DNA from: Sinonovacula constricta
Lineage: Eukaryota > Mollusca > Bivalvia > Cardiida > Solecurtidae
Assembly (NCBI GenBank): GCA_007844125.1
Contig: CM017556.1
Coordinates: 80,449,564 to 80,513,563 of the forward strand
Reading direction: 5' to 3'
DNA length: 64,000 bases
Made by a program: the position numbers and the translations under genes. This document shows, in pieces, positions 33,669 through 44,640 of this stretch. The notes below the pieces were generated by a model. That model made no database searches, had not been told where the DNA came from, and worked only from the letters and a program-made list of their open reading frames with translations. The number at the start of each line of letters is the position of its first letter. Within the stretch, counting starts at the first letter, position 1.

Positions 33669-36060
33669 CTGGAGATATACAAACGTTGCCGTTTTCCGTA
33701 TTTCGTGTATTTCGGTCTTCTTTATGCTGATCCTGAGGCCAAACCTGTTTGATGCCTCTGAGAAGGCAGTCAAAATGAGCTGAATTTCTTCTGCTGAGTG
33801 GGCAGGTAGTGCACAGCAGATGTCGGACCAATACGAGAATGTTTTTGGTCCTTGCCTTGAAATGTGCCACATTGAAGAGGTCAGTATCTTGTCTCGATTC
33901 AATTTAGACACCATCATCCATGCCTTTGAAGGCATCTTCCAGCATTGCTAATAGGAATCTAGAAAATAGTGTAGGGGCTGATACACAACCTTGATTGACA
34001 CCGTTTGTGACATCAGACGATTAAGATGATGTGGCATTTCTATCAGTGATGCTTGCTTTCACCCCTTTGTGACGTGAACTGTTCAGGACATCCGTACTTT
34101 CTCAGTAGTTTCCACAGTCCTTGCCTTCCTACTGTGTCAAAGGCCTGTGCAAAGTCAACGAAATCCATGTTTAGAGGTTGGTCTTGCTCTATGCATTTCT
34201 CCTGTAACTGTCGAAGGCTGAATATAATGTCGACGGTGCTCTTATTTGTTCAAAATCCTAACTGTGATTCAGGAACTACACTGGGGGTGAATATCTGGGA
34301 TAGTCTATCAAGGAGGATTAATTGCGCGTTGCTGTATGCTGTCAAGTGCTTCGGGGTAGGGGCTGGGGGTGAAATCAGGGACATTGAGGAGCTGCTGGAA
34401 GTGTTCACTCCATCTTTCCAGAACTTTTTTTTGTCTGAAAAGGTCTCATGTCCATCTGCTGACTTCAGTTGTACGGGTCCTGTAGTCTGGGGTCCCCAAC
34501 CGTCCTTCAGTCCATTGTCAAACCCCTTAATGTCATTTCTATCGGCTGCGCTCTGTAGTTACTCTGCTTTTCTGTCCCACTTGATGTCTTGTGGGATCTA
34601 GTGTGCTGTTGGACTTGTCTGCATGCATCTTATGCTGAAGCAGTCGATCTAGTATCCTTAGACTGCACCACCTTCTAATGGGCTTGTTCCCTTTGATCCT
34701 GTAGATGGCGTAGTTCCTGGTCGTGTAGGTCGAACCAGTCTTGGTGCTTTCGGGCTGAATTGCCAAGAGTTGTCTTTGCTGTGTCATAGACAACTTGTTG
34801 TAGGGCTGTCCAATCTTGTTCAGCAGAAGAGCCTTGAGCCTCATCAAGTTTGATAGTGGCCACGTTCATCGCGCCTCGTAGACTTCTTATTCTGGTCCGC
34901 GGCTTTGAGTTTGGTAGTGTTGAGTTTGGAGGGCTTCTTGAGACCTTGCTTGTAGTATTTCTTTCGAAGGTGTAATGCAACTTTTGATCTCAGCAATTTG
35001 CTCAACGCATGACTGCTTGGTCTTGTCCCTGTGTCTTCTTATGATGAAATCTATCATGTGCCAATACTTGGAGCGAGGTGCATCCATACGGTATTTCTTT
35101 CATCTCTCTAGTTAAACAGTGTGTTTGTCACGGTCAGTCCACAATCGGAACACAAAGTAGAATCTCTCCATTTAAATTGCACTTGCCCAAACCGTGCTTT
35201 CCCAGGACTAGTGGCCATTTGTCGTGGTCAATACCTATCACGGAATTGAAGTCTCCCATCAGAATGAGCTTGTCAGTAGTGTGGGCCTGTTTGATGGTAC
35301 ATGTCACTTGGCTTTAGAAGGCTTCCTTTGTTTCATCTGGTAAGTCATTGTTGGTGCATACACATATATGAAAGTGGTGAGGTTATCCTTTCCCAGTGGG
35401 ACCCGCATTTTCACGATCCTGCCGTTGTTGTGTTGAGGTGATTCTGGCAACCTTGAGATTATTTCTCTACTGACAAAAAGCATACGCCAGCTTCCCTTTT
35501 TCTCTCCCTCCTGTCTGCCACCTCAGTAGAAGTTGTAGTTCAGGTCATAGAGATGGCCGGATTCTGGAAATCTTGTCTCACACAGGGCAGCGATGTCTAT
35601 CCCATACCTAGCCAGCTCCATTTTTTTCTGGTCTGTTTGCATTATCTCAGTCTAGAAGTGTTCTAACATTCCACAGTGCAATTGTCAGGTTCTTGGGTCG
35701 TCTTCCTAGCATACTTTTCACTATCGACGGAAGATGGCATCGAGCAGCGCGGTCCTCGATCCAGTCGACGACCGATCCGGTATGGAGATCTTTTGGTTCA
35801 TCATTTCATGAAAACTGCTTGCAAGGAATTTGATGTACTGGTAGCTTTTCCATGTTACTAGTAGCACACTCTCGGGGAGGTTATAGCTGTTCAACTCCAG
35901 CAAGAACACGTCAAGACAGGTGTAGGCTACTAGTCCCTGCAGTGGAAGGCCGGAAGAAGACAGTGTTCTTCAATCGCCCTGAGCCTCCACATCGGCCTGA
36001 TTTTCTGTCACGGTTGACTCCATTAGCCTTTAAGTTCTAACAAGGACCTTCCCGCAAGGC
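33669..36060 (-). pseudogene. APE-type non-LTR retrotransposon (LINE), decayed
   Basis: Read on the minus strand from about 36060, in order: endonuclease start LTIALWNVRTLLD (about 35652-35690), DIAALCETRFPESG (about 35565-35605), GDFNSVIG (about 35240-35265), and MHPRSKYWHMIDFIIRRHRD (about 35028-35087). A linker follows with KHQDWFDLHDQEL (about 34715-34751) and VLERWSEHFQQLL (about 34390-34432). Reverse transcriptase pieces come last: PESQLGF (34251-34275), MDFVDFAQAFDTVG (34126-34170), TNGVNQGCVSAPTLFS (33965-34015) and AFSEASNRFGLRISIKKTEI (about 33715-33785). This order is that of an endonuclease-RT ORF2 of a CR1/Jockey-like group. It is dead: many stops and frameshifts, the first RT motifs between VLERWSEHF and PESQLGF are missing, and no intact F/YADD box is found. 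Antisense frames here, including 34053-34601, are shadows. Confidence 0.92.
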
Positions 36061-36229
36061 AGCGGAAGACTACACTGGGTAGGCGCGTCCATTTCCCTAA
36101 TGTATATATATACCAGCATACTTCAGTATTGAATGTTTATTGTAAAATCAAGTTTTTCGACATAAAGATAATCTGCACAAATAAAAAATGAAATATTTTT
36201 GTATGTAATTTAAAAACTATGTATATTAG
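36061..36229. other. Spacer with short TA run at about 36103-36112
   Basis: Nothing else seen. Confidence 0.5.
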
Positions 36230-36790
36230 AAATTATTGACAGCATACACTATAAGACGAATGCTAGAGGATTCTACAAAACGCGTCTTACTTTAAAATGT
36301 GTGGTAGACACAGCTATAGATGTCTATGGATTTGTTATAAAATAGTTTTTGTGTGTGTTTTGCAAAAACATTTTCTCGTATCTAAAATCCGTTGTATATT
36401 TTGTGTTTAAATGCCTAACTACATGCATTCTTTTGTGGAAATGCATCAAATACAGATAAAACATTTAGTGTATGCCCCTAACACCTTATGTTCCGACAAA
36501 TGAACCTGTTTTGAATGTAAATATAAAATAGTTATATAACAATTGCTTTCTTAGATGAATATAAGTTAATGTGCATTTGATTCCGTACCAAATAAGCCCA
36601 TTAAACAGCACGATATATGTTTTGTTGTTCAATAGCCAAACCTGTTATATCTGATGGATTTAAACAACGCGAAAAACATAATTTTAGACATTCAGTTGCA
36701 TCAGATATGGCATTAAAATGGGCAAAACAGAAGTTTCAGAAATATATCATATGCTCACGAAGCATGGCATAAACATGTGTGGTAAAACTG
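36230..36790. repeat. Dispersed repeat, family I copy
   Basis: Partner of 25940-26450. Blocks: GGAAATGCATCAAATACAGA + TAAAACA, TGTTCCGAC, AATGTGCATTTGATTCCG, AATAAGCCCATTAAAC, GCATCAGATATGGCATTAAA and AGAAGTTTCAGAAATATATC. Confidence 0.5.
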
Positions 36791-37249
36791 CCAAGATTAA
36801 TCAATTCCACACAGTGAATTCTTTTTCATTTAGACAAGCCCGTCCGAACCAATAATCGTTTCATCAGTTATTTTACCCAGTATTTCTTGTATCAAATATT
36901 ACTAATATACACAACAACAAAAAATAAAAAAATAAACGATATATTCAAACAATAAAAATGTAAAGGATTATTATGTAATTCACACAATTGATTCAGTTAA
37001 CATTGTAAAGCATCTAAGACCTTTCTGCAGTTGCAAGTTCTTAAATGTTTTATCGCAAAACAACAACAACAACAACAACAACAAACAAACAAGTATTTTG
37101 CCACGATGAAGACCTTTTATTTTGCCGACACATCAATCGATAACACATCAATCGAGTTATATTTAGTTCTCTTATGTTTTCTTTAATTATATCCTGTTCG
37201 TGCCTATTTGATTGTTTGAAGTCCTTGTAAATCTTGTTTCAGGGAAGAG
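36791..37249. other. AT-rich spacer with CAA run at 37059-37092
   Basis: About eight CAA units followed by CAAA units. No gene seen. Confidence 0.7.
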
Positions 37250-37365
37250 GGATTATTCAGGATAAATAAATGTCGATAAATAGTCCCACATGATGCAAAG
37301 AAGACGTGTATGAACTTTAACCGAGTAGCATTCCTAGGTAATGAGAGTCATATTGAAGTGTTTTG
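37250..37365. repeat. Dispersed repeat, family G copy
   Basis: TCAGGATAAATAA, GATAAATAGTCCCA, AGAAGACGTGTATGA, CATTCCTAGGTAATGAGAGT + CAT align with 47333-47456. Confidence 0.5.
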
Positions 37366-37480
37366 TCTACACTCTCACACGAGTTTAGATGTTATGCGAA
37401 GAAGAACACATCTGTTTACGGTTACTTTTTTTTAGAATATTTATGCCCGTACATGCTAACAAAATACGCATCTTTACTTA

Positions 37481-38049
37481 AGGTGGTATCTGACAATTTG
37501 TCTATGTTAAATATATGCAACAATATATGACCTCTCTTTGAGGTATTTGTGCAGAAAATTTAGTTTCATCATTATCTCAATTCTATGGCAGTAAACTCAT
37601 TAATCAACGTTTAAAATGTTCATTCTATTCAAATTTATAAATAAGATTCGTGCAGTTAACTCGTTAATCAACATTTAAAATGTTCATTCTATTCAAATCT
37701 ATAAATAAGATTCTGCGCTTAACTCGTAAATCAACATTTAAAATGTTCATTCTATTCAAATCTATAAATGGGATTCCTGCTAAAAGTAGACATCGACGTC
37801 AGAGCGGATGACGTGGATGAACTAAAACATAAGTCCCTCGTGGTTTTCTTACTTTAAATATAGCTAACTGTGCAGCGTGACTCAGATAGGAAATACATTT
37901 CTGTATTGCAGATAATGGCGTTATGGTTCACTTTTCATACAGGTGAAGGACATCAATAAACAAGATTTCTCAAGATCTACCCAAGTAACAATGATTTATT
38001 TGGTTGTTTAAGGAAAAGTTTGTTTGGTCCAAACTGTCGGATAGCACCT
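37481..38049 (+). mobile_element. TTAA-associated MITE, copy A3, with internal triplication
   Basis: Left end AGGTGGTATCTGACAATTTG, right end CAAACTGTCGGATAGCACCT, with TTAA at 38050-38053. On the left TTAA overlaps the first base (37478-37481). The interior carries the family landmarks (GACATCGACGTCAGAGCGGA, GCAGCGTGACTCAGATAGGA). A segment that is single in copy A4 is tandemly present three times (about 37592-37656, 37657-37719, 37720-37781), each containing TTTAAAATGTTCATTCTATT + CAAAT. No transposase frame. Confidence 0.88.
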
Positions 38050-40525
38050 TTAAGAAACAAATCGCTATCATACCCAGATCGTTCTTGAATGACAAGCTAT
38101 CATTAAACTCAGAGCTCCAGAAAAAGTTTGTGAAATTCTTAAAATAACCACCAGTTTCCTGACAAAAATTCTTAACAGGAAAATTATCTCCGAGGATTAA
38201 ATTATTAAACATTACAATTTAGTAGTTTTTAAAAAGGGAAGCCATGATGTTTAGATGTAAACAGGTGTAGGGTTTTCAGTTTATATTGGAAAATCTTTTG
38301 CGCACGTAAATAAAGTTGAATTGCAAACCAGTCACATTGATGACGTTGTTATCGACGTATAAATTACGTCATAGTAAGCAGGGAAGCAGACAAAGTTTAG
38401 TTATGCCTAATGCTTATCTCCCCTTGATAATGATCGTTTTATGTAATAATGGAGAGAAGAATAAATACGACTAAGTTGGATCGTGAAATTCGTTATAGCT
38501 TTTTTATTTTGTTTTTATGCGACTGTAATTGAAGTAAATTATTTCGTTTTTAATATTAATAAAATCGTATTGACGACAATACGACCTGTATCTGGAGCTT
38601 GGTGTAATGGGTTATAAGTAGCAATGGTCAATGTATGCGTCAAAAAATTTATCGCTTTATAATTTTTTCAGCGTCTTTCCTAAAATGTTACGAGACATAT
38701 TCGTAGAGTCAATCAAATCTTAATAAACTAAATAATCTTTTTTTCTAAAAGCAATCATCTGCAAAATGATGACACAGCGGTAAATGGAAACGAAGTTCGG
38801 AGTAAAGTGTCACATACTTATTTTAATAATTGTGTATAAAGATTGAACATGTGTTATTCTTTTTCTTGTTTATATGTGTTATAAAGAGAGGACCTTTCAT
38901 GCCTTTTATGTTTAAATTTACATGCTTTATACTTACATGTTGAAAGAAATGAAATAAAAGTTAAAAAAGATGGTTTTATAATGATCCATTTTCGATGAAA
39001 GATAAGGCTCTTTGTTATCAATTGAATTGTTATTTCAGATAAGGTACATTTTAAAAACTAAAAAAGATAATATCTGTCGGTTAATAAAAACAGCCACTTT
39101 CTTATCAAAATATTAAATTGAAAAATATTGTATGCATATTTAAGCTTAACATTTTTATGTATATATTCACTATTTCTAAAACCCGAATTTAATGGGGTAC
39201 TATGATACGTATAACAATGTATGAACTTTCATATGCTTGTATGATACATGTAACAATATAATATTTATGTGAATATGCATATGCAAATACTTTATATCTT
39301 CATGACTGCGAGCAAAAATTGTTCATGCACGCGTGCGCCAAGTTATGCATGCACTTCAAATATGTTCGCATGATTTCATGAATTCAATTACATACCTCCG
39401 ATAAGTAGGAATCTACCAAAGTAAATCATTTTTTTATAACTGAATGCTTCGGCACTTATCAAATGGCGCCCATTTCCAGAATACCACCATCGAAGTTACT
39501 TATTAATCATATCATTAACAATAACTTTTGTAGATTATACTCATAAACCCGCAACAAGCAAAAAATGAGACGCCTTTATTTCGAACCCAACTTGACAGCT
39601 ATATCTCTATCATGAACATGAAATGAATCATATGTTAGAAACTTAGAATTAACATGCGGTTCATTCGATTTAATTTAATTTTAAGACCTGAAACAGATTT
39701 ATTTTCAACAACTATTTAGGCCTCTTATGCTTATGTATAAACATATATTAAGCTTAGATACAGGATGATTTTTTTGTATGACGAAATTGCGTTCATATCA
39801 TTTCTTTTGCAGGTGCATTTAATATATAAATGTGGATGGCAGTATATGTTATTACTCTGTTAGGTACAACACATTTTCATGTCATTAAAACGCTATAAAA
39901 GCTATCAAAATGAGATGAAAATGCCATAAGAACACAATGGTAATTACAAGACTCCTACATGATTCGAAACAGCCCAATACCTTACGAATCGGGACAGAGT
40001 GAAAAAGATAGACTTATACAATGCCACACACTATAACAAAGCAAGAATGACAGACAAATACATACTAATTACTTTACAATTCATTTATGTGTAGTAAAGT
40101 ACAATGTGGCTTTATCCAATTAATTATCTTTGATCTGGAAGCAATTCTATCTATTGCAGTACATTTTCATTCAATGAGTAAATTGGCAAACAAAACTAAG
40201 TTTATAAAGACTGATTCAAGCTTATCGACATACAACTAACTTTGTCATGATTAAAAGTAAAACAAATTAAATGTCATTTTGTGGCAAAAATATTCTATAT
40301 AGCAGAAAGGAACAAAATATAAATAAAAATATTGGCGGTGTTAGTTTAACGACTAGAGAATTTATTCATTTTGAAACTAACACTTAATTATCCGGCTTTT
40401 AACACCCTTGCCTAATGCTTAATAATTAACACTGTGATTAAAAAGTACACGAATATAAAAAACGAGCGAAGCCTGTGTGAATTTGTCATGATAATAGGCG
40501 TAGGGCCGAAAGTTCGAGAGAGAAG
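38050..40525. other. Long AT-rich stretch, no supported feature
   Basis: A loose tandem pair near 39196-39262 (two TATGATACRTRTAACAATRT-like blocks about 48 bp apart). No gene, array or terminal repeat seen. Confidence 0.5.
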
Positions 40526-40529
40526 TTCA

Positions 40530-40785
40530 AATTTCCAGTGGAAATAGATCAGGGTTGAAAATAACCAGACGAAGCAAGTAATGAGGAAATGGAAATAATA
40601 AAGTTCGGATTATTTGGGAATGATACACTTAGGTCAAACGGGAGAGGGCGTGCATATGTCAAGCATACATATGGTTACGTATGTTGATATCCGTCTAGAT
40701 ACTGTATCACACGGGGTCTGTGTTATCGGTGATGATGGATTGTCGGCAAATAGTCCCAGATAGTTATTACATGACCCGTTCAGTT
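40530..40785. repeat. Diverged dispersed repeat, families D and G adjoining
   Basis: 40530-40640 has GTTGAAAATAACCAGACGAA + GCAAG and GGTCAAACGGGAGAGGGCG, matching family D at 13890-14015. 40684-40785 has GATATCCGTCTAGATACT and CAAATAGTCCCAGATAGTTA, matching family G around 47300-47390. D and G may be parts of one longer element. Confidence 0.4.
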
Positions 40786-42045
40786 GTTTTTAACAGTTTT
40801 AGCTTAGGATAAATGAGACATGTTGACCTTGTTTCGATTATCGGCATATTTCTTACCGTCAAGATTTTATTTTTCGAAGTTAAATGGCTTCTGTCGGTTT
40901 TAAGCAACTGAAGCAAAGCAATATACTTCTTGGCTCTTATGAGACGTTTACTTTTGGAAGTTGAAAGAAGTATTTTATTACCTCTCTGTCTTAATTTTAA
41001 TCCCCCACCCTCCACTAAATAAGTTTTATAACCCCTTAAAGTGCTGGGTAGTTATTTTGCATTTTATGACTATAACACAAACTATTATTACAGAACAGTG
41101 TTTTATTTGTAAGTTTTGACATTTTGATAGCTTCTTTATATCTTGCGTCAGGTATGGTGCTTTTATCTCATTATAATCTATATTTCTAGTTTTAATTACA
41201 CTTTTCAAATAAATATAAAGGTAATCTCCGGACAAGCAGAATCTACAAATGAATAAAAAACGAGACTATTCAGAGTTATGGTTCGTCTGCTTTTTTTCTG
41301 TACTTTTTGTCTTGTCACACGCCGGCTATATTTTTAAATAAATCTGTTAAAAAGTGACGAACTAATAACGCAAATTTTACACTATAATTCAAAAGAAAGA
41401 CGACGATCGGTCAGCCATTTAAGAGCCAAAGATTCCGAATATAACATTTTATTTCACTTACTTTTATTTCACCGATTTAATAAATCTGTTTTAGGTTGTG
41501 GCATTCCTAAAAATCTTGATACAAAAATATCAAAGAAGCTTGAAATGATCCAGCCTTCATTCGTATGGGACTCGCTTAAATAATGCCACTTATGAATAAA
41601 CTGTTATGTCTATATAACTTAAAAACCTTTATATCTTTCACACTTTACGTGCCTTTGAGGAAATTATGTTAAATACGCGTGTCAAACAGTTTACAGATTT
41701 AATGAACAAAGGTAAAAAAGTTCTTCAGCTGTACTCATCACCCCGACTTGATCGCGTAATTTAAGTGTAATTGCGTGATTTGCTGATGCGACTTAATTCA
41801 AAGATTAAAATATTCTGAAAGTAAGTGGCATAAGACTATTGCTGATAAGTTGATTTTTGCCAAAATGGATCGTCTTAAATAAATTTTATGTGCCTATCGA
41901 ATCGAACCACGATTGTATATAAAAAGATAAAAAAATAATAACCTACAAACAAAAGGTCTCCTTTATTGAAGCTTAAAATGAAGTAAAAATCAATAATGTT
42001 GTAAGGAGATTTTTGTTATCAGAGTATTAATTTGCTCGTGACACC
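40786..42045. other. AT-rich spacer, no supported feature
   Basis: Minus-strand frames at 40767-41015 and 41026-41235 are unrecognised. Confidence 0.45.
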
Positions 42046-42050
42046 TCCCG

Positions 42051-42136
42051 TGAACCGGTGGTTCTACCGAGTCATCTATCTGGGGTCTTCCTCCACAAAA
42101 GAAGCTTTACATCTATATAAATGTGGCGCTGCAAAG
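42051..42136 (+). mobile_element. SINE 3' fragment, main family copy 5
   Basis: Plus-strand body piece: CGGTGGTTCTACCGAGTCAT, GGGGTCTTCCTCCACAAAAG + AAGCTTTACATC. The tRNA head is missing (5' truncation). The only copy of this family on the plus strand. Confidence 0.7.
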
Positions 42137-42725
42137 TATTTGTAAAAATTACCTGATCCTTCTTAATCTCTTGTAAAAGACATTTCTCTTATTGCCACAT
42201 TGACTTAATTAATACCAATACTTTTACTTCTCATCTTCATTCGAACATTATCTTTTCATAAAAAGGGTCAGTTAAAGCCGCAAATCAGTTAAGACAGATA
42301 GAATATATTCCTGCATAAAGTTCGTAATCATTGTAACATTCTTGCAGCATTCAATTGTTGCCCATCGTATTCCCACCCCCCTTTCTTTCTTCTTTGTTCC
42401 ATTCTTTCTCATTACATATCAAATTTCCCACTCTTAAATCTTATATTCTATTCCCCATACCCCACCCACCTCATAATCCTGTATGTTGCGTTTTATTCTC
42501 AAGGTAAAAGTTTTCCACTTTCCACGTTGGCAGGCACTTACTTTGCCTTTTAATACATTTTGATTTTTGGGATATAAACATCAACAAAACCTTTTTTTTA
42601 TCTAAACATACTAGCTTAAGTTGTTTTTTGAGAGATTAGTTTGATTAAAAAGGTAGATAGTTTGATCGAATATAATTTACATAGGCAAGTCTAAGCAGTT
42701 TCTTTGAGAATTACCAGATGCATAA
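42137..42725. other. AT-rich spacer with C/T-rich patch 42365-42475
   Basis: No gene seen. Confidence 0.5.
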
Positions 42726-42730
42726 AAATA

Positions 42731-42896
42731 ATTACCACTAGAAAAGATGCAAAGACACACGTTCATATCAAAGTGACAAAAACACAAAGACGATTACTAG
42801 AAAAAGGTACCAAGACCGAAGCAAATGTAAAAATCACAAAAGCAAACAAACAAACAACAACACCGAGACATTCCAAACAACGGTTACCGCCTTGGT
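42731..42896 (+). repeat. Dispersed repeat, family B copy 2 (left part)
   Basis: GTGACAAAAACACAAAGACG and a further copy-like stretch with GCAAATGTAAAAATCACAAA, then CAACGGTTACCGCCTTGG. The right half is absent. The 87-codon frame at 42704-42967 crosses it and is a shadow. Confidence 0.55.
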
Positions 42897-43560
42897 TTCT
42901 GTCGTTGTTTTTTAGCATTATAATTCAAACTTTTGTTATAATATTCTGGGTTTTTCAAATTGATTAAAACCATTTGCGCTTTTCCTGACATTTCTGACGT
43001 CATATGAAAAGTTTTCAGAAACCCTCCAATGAATTTGTTTTTGCCAATTGAAAAAAAAAATTCTTAAAGGCAGTTTGTGCCTCAGTCAAGGTCCGAACCA
43101 CTTTATAAGAGGCACTTGGCTCTATGAAATAAATATACAACACAATGCCAAAGTTGCTTTTTGCTAATCGCAAAAAATGGACTTGCTTCATGCAGATGTG
43201 AGCCTCCATGGCCATTTTGTCTGTTCTCCTTTATTGGAAACCATATCGAGAAAATTGCGTCGAACGTAAACATTGAAATGCATTTTACAGATTATAGGAA
43301 ATGTTGCATAAAAGTGGGACATTCATAATGAATTTATTGGCAACAACCTGTGGGATTACATACACTTTCGTGTTTATTATGCTGTGAACTGTTATGTCTA
43401 TGATATTCAGCAGAAGTACAAGTCTAGTCAACAAAGTCTGCTTATGAAATTTGCTTGTATTTGATACATAAGTATTATGCCTTCTAAAAAGATTTTGAGT
43501 CCCGATATGGTCAAATCCGTACAGCTCTAAAAAAGCTATTTGGTCATCAGAACTGTGTTT
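42897..43560. other. Spacer, nothing supported
   Basis: Contains one TGACGTCA octamer at about 42996-43003. A single short motif is not evidence for regulation. Confidence 0.4.
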
Positions 43561-43563
43561 TAA

Positions 43564-44059
43564 AGGTGGTATCCGACAGTTTACCTATATCAAATAAATG
43601 CAACAACACCTAACCATTGTTTTAGGGAATATATTCATAATTTCCGCTTAAATTCATACTTGATTATAAATAAAGACGGTTTTGAACACTTCCTACATTG
43701 TCAAACAGTACAAATCGCGATTAAACACTCTTAAAGTTCAATCATTCCAAATCTTTAAATAAGCACGATAGTGAACTCTGCTGAAAATAGACATCGACGT
43801 CAGAGCGGATTACCCGGATGAAAAATATAAGGTAATCTCAAAAGGGGGCGGTCACATGGTTTTCCTAGTTAGAAATAGCTATCTCTGCAGCGTGGATCAG
43901 ATAGGAAATATTTGTTTGCAATGAGGAATGGGAATTTATGTCTCGCTGTTCCCATTTGATCTAGGGCATCAATGACCATCATTTTGCAAGATCTTTTCAG
44001 GTAATAATTACTTATTATTTGAGAAAAAATATTTTGGTCCAAACTATCGGGAACCACCT
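43564..44059 (+). mobile_element. TTAA-flanked MITE, copy A4 (best reference copy)
   Basis: 496 bp, TTAA at 43560-43563 and 44060-44063. Ends AGGTGGTATCCGACAGTTTA and AAACTATCGGGAACCACCT form an inverted pair. Interior: TTGAACACTTCC, ATAGACATCGACGTCAGAGC, GGTCACATGGTTTTCCTAG, TAGCTATCTCTGCAGCGTGG. No frame long enough for a transposase, so mobilisation must have been in trans. Confidence 0.92.
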
Positions 44060-44096
44060 TTAATTTAGCTTAATTTGCAATCTTATTAAAAAGTTA

Positions 44097-44155
44097 AAAG
44101 CACCTGCGTCGGTCCCTTTTGCAGACTGACGGTTCAAAGGCGGTAACTGTTTGGT
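44097..44155 (-). repeat. Dispersed repeat, family B copy 3 (short)
   Basis: GTCGGTCCCTTTTGCAGACT + GACGGTTCAAAGGCGGTAAC is the reverse complement of the central part of the family. It lies about 40 bp beyond MITE A4. Confidence 0.7.
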
Positions 44156-44329
44156 TTGCTCTGTTTGTTTAATGACTCGTCCCATATTTGTTCTCAATTT
44201 TACATTTAGCTTGTTTGTAAATACCTTTGTCCTGTGCCTTTTTTAATATTAGCAGATGTTACAATGCTCATAGGGCTTTTGTTATATATTTCCTTTTGAC
44301 AATATGTTTTCGCAATCATTTCGTAAATG

Positions 44330-44476
<147 letters not shown>

Positions 44477-44512
44477 CAGTCAACTCTCGTTATCTCAAAT
44501 TTCAAGGGACCG
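44477..44512 (+). mobile_element. Possible DNA-transposon end inserted at TA
   Basis: CAGTCAACTCTCGTTATCTC followed by AAATTTCAAGGGACCG starts directly at a TA of the dinucleotide array. Ends of the form CAGT.NACTC.CGTTAT.TC...GGGACCG are, from memory, typical of pogo/Tigger-type elements that target TA. The matching opposite end was not found, so the element would be truncated. Confidence 0.4.
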
Positions 44513-44534
44513 TAGAAAATTAAAAATTGCTTTA

Positions 44535-44640
44535 ATCATCGTAAGGCTCATGTTATCGTGTATAAGAAGACGATGATGCCCCTGATGATGATATGATATC
44601 ATCGTCTTCTAATACACGATAACATGAGCCTTACGATGAT
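44535..44640. repeat. 43-bp near-perfect inverted repeat, 20-nt loop
   Basis: Arms 44535-44577 and 44598-44640 differ by one base (TATAAG against CTAATA in the complement). The arms run ATCATCGTAAGGCTCATGTT ... GACGATGAT. The loop GCCCCTGATGATGATATGAT is itself GAT-repetitive. It could be a fold-back transposon or, if transcribed, a long hairpin RNA. Confidence 0.95.

Noticed and set aside
34053..34601. 182-codon plus-strand frame
   Set aside because: Antisense to the LINE reverse transcriptase region. The minus strand shows the RT motifs.
35078..35317. 79-codon plus-strand frame
   Set aside because: Antisense to the LINE endonuclease GDFN region.
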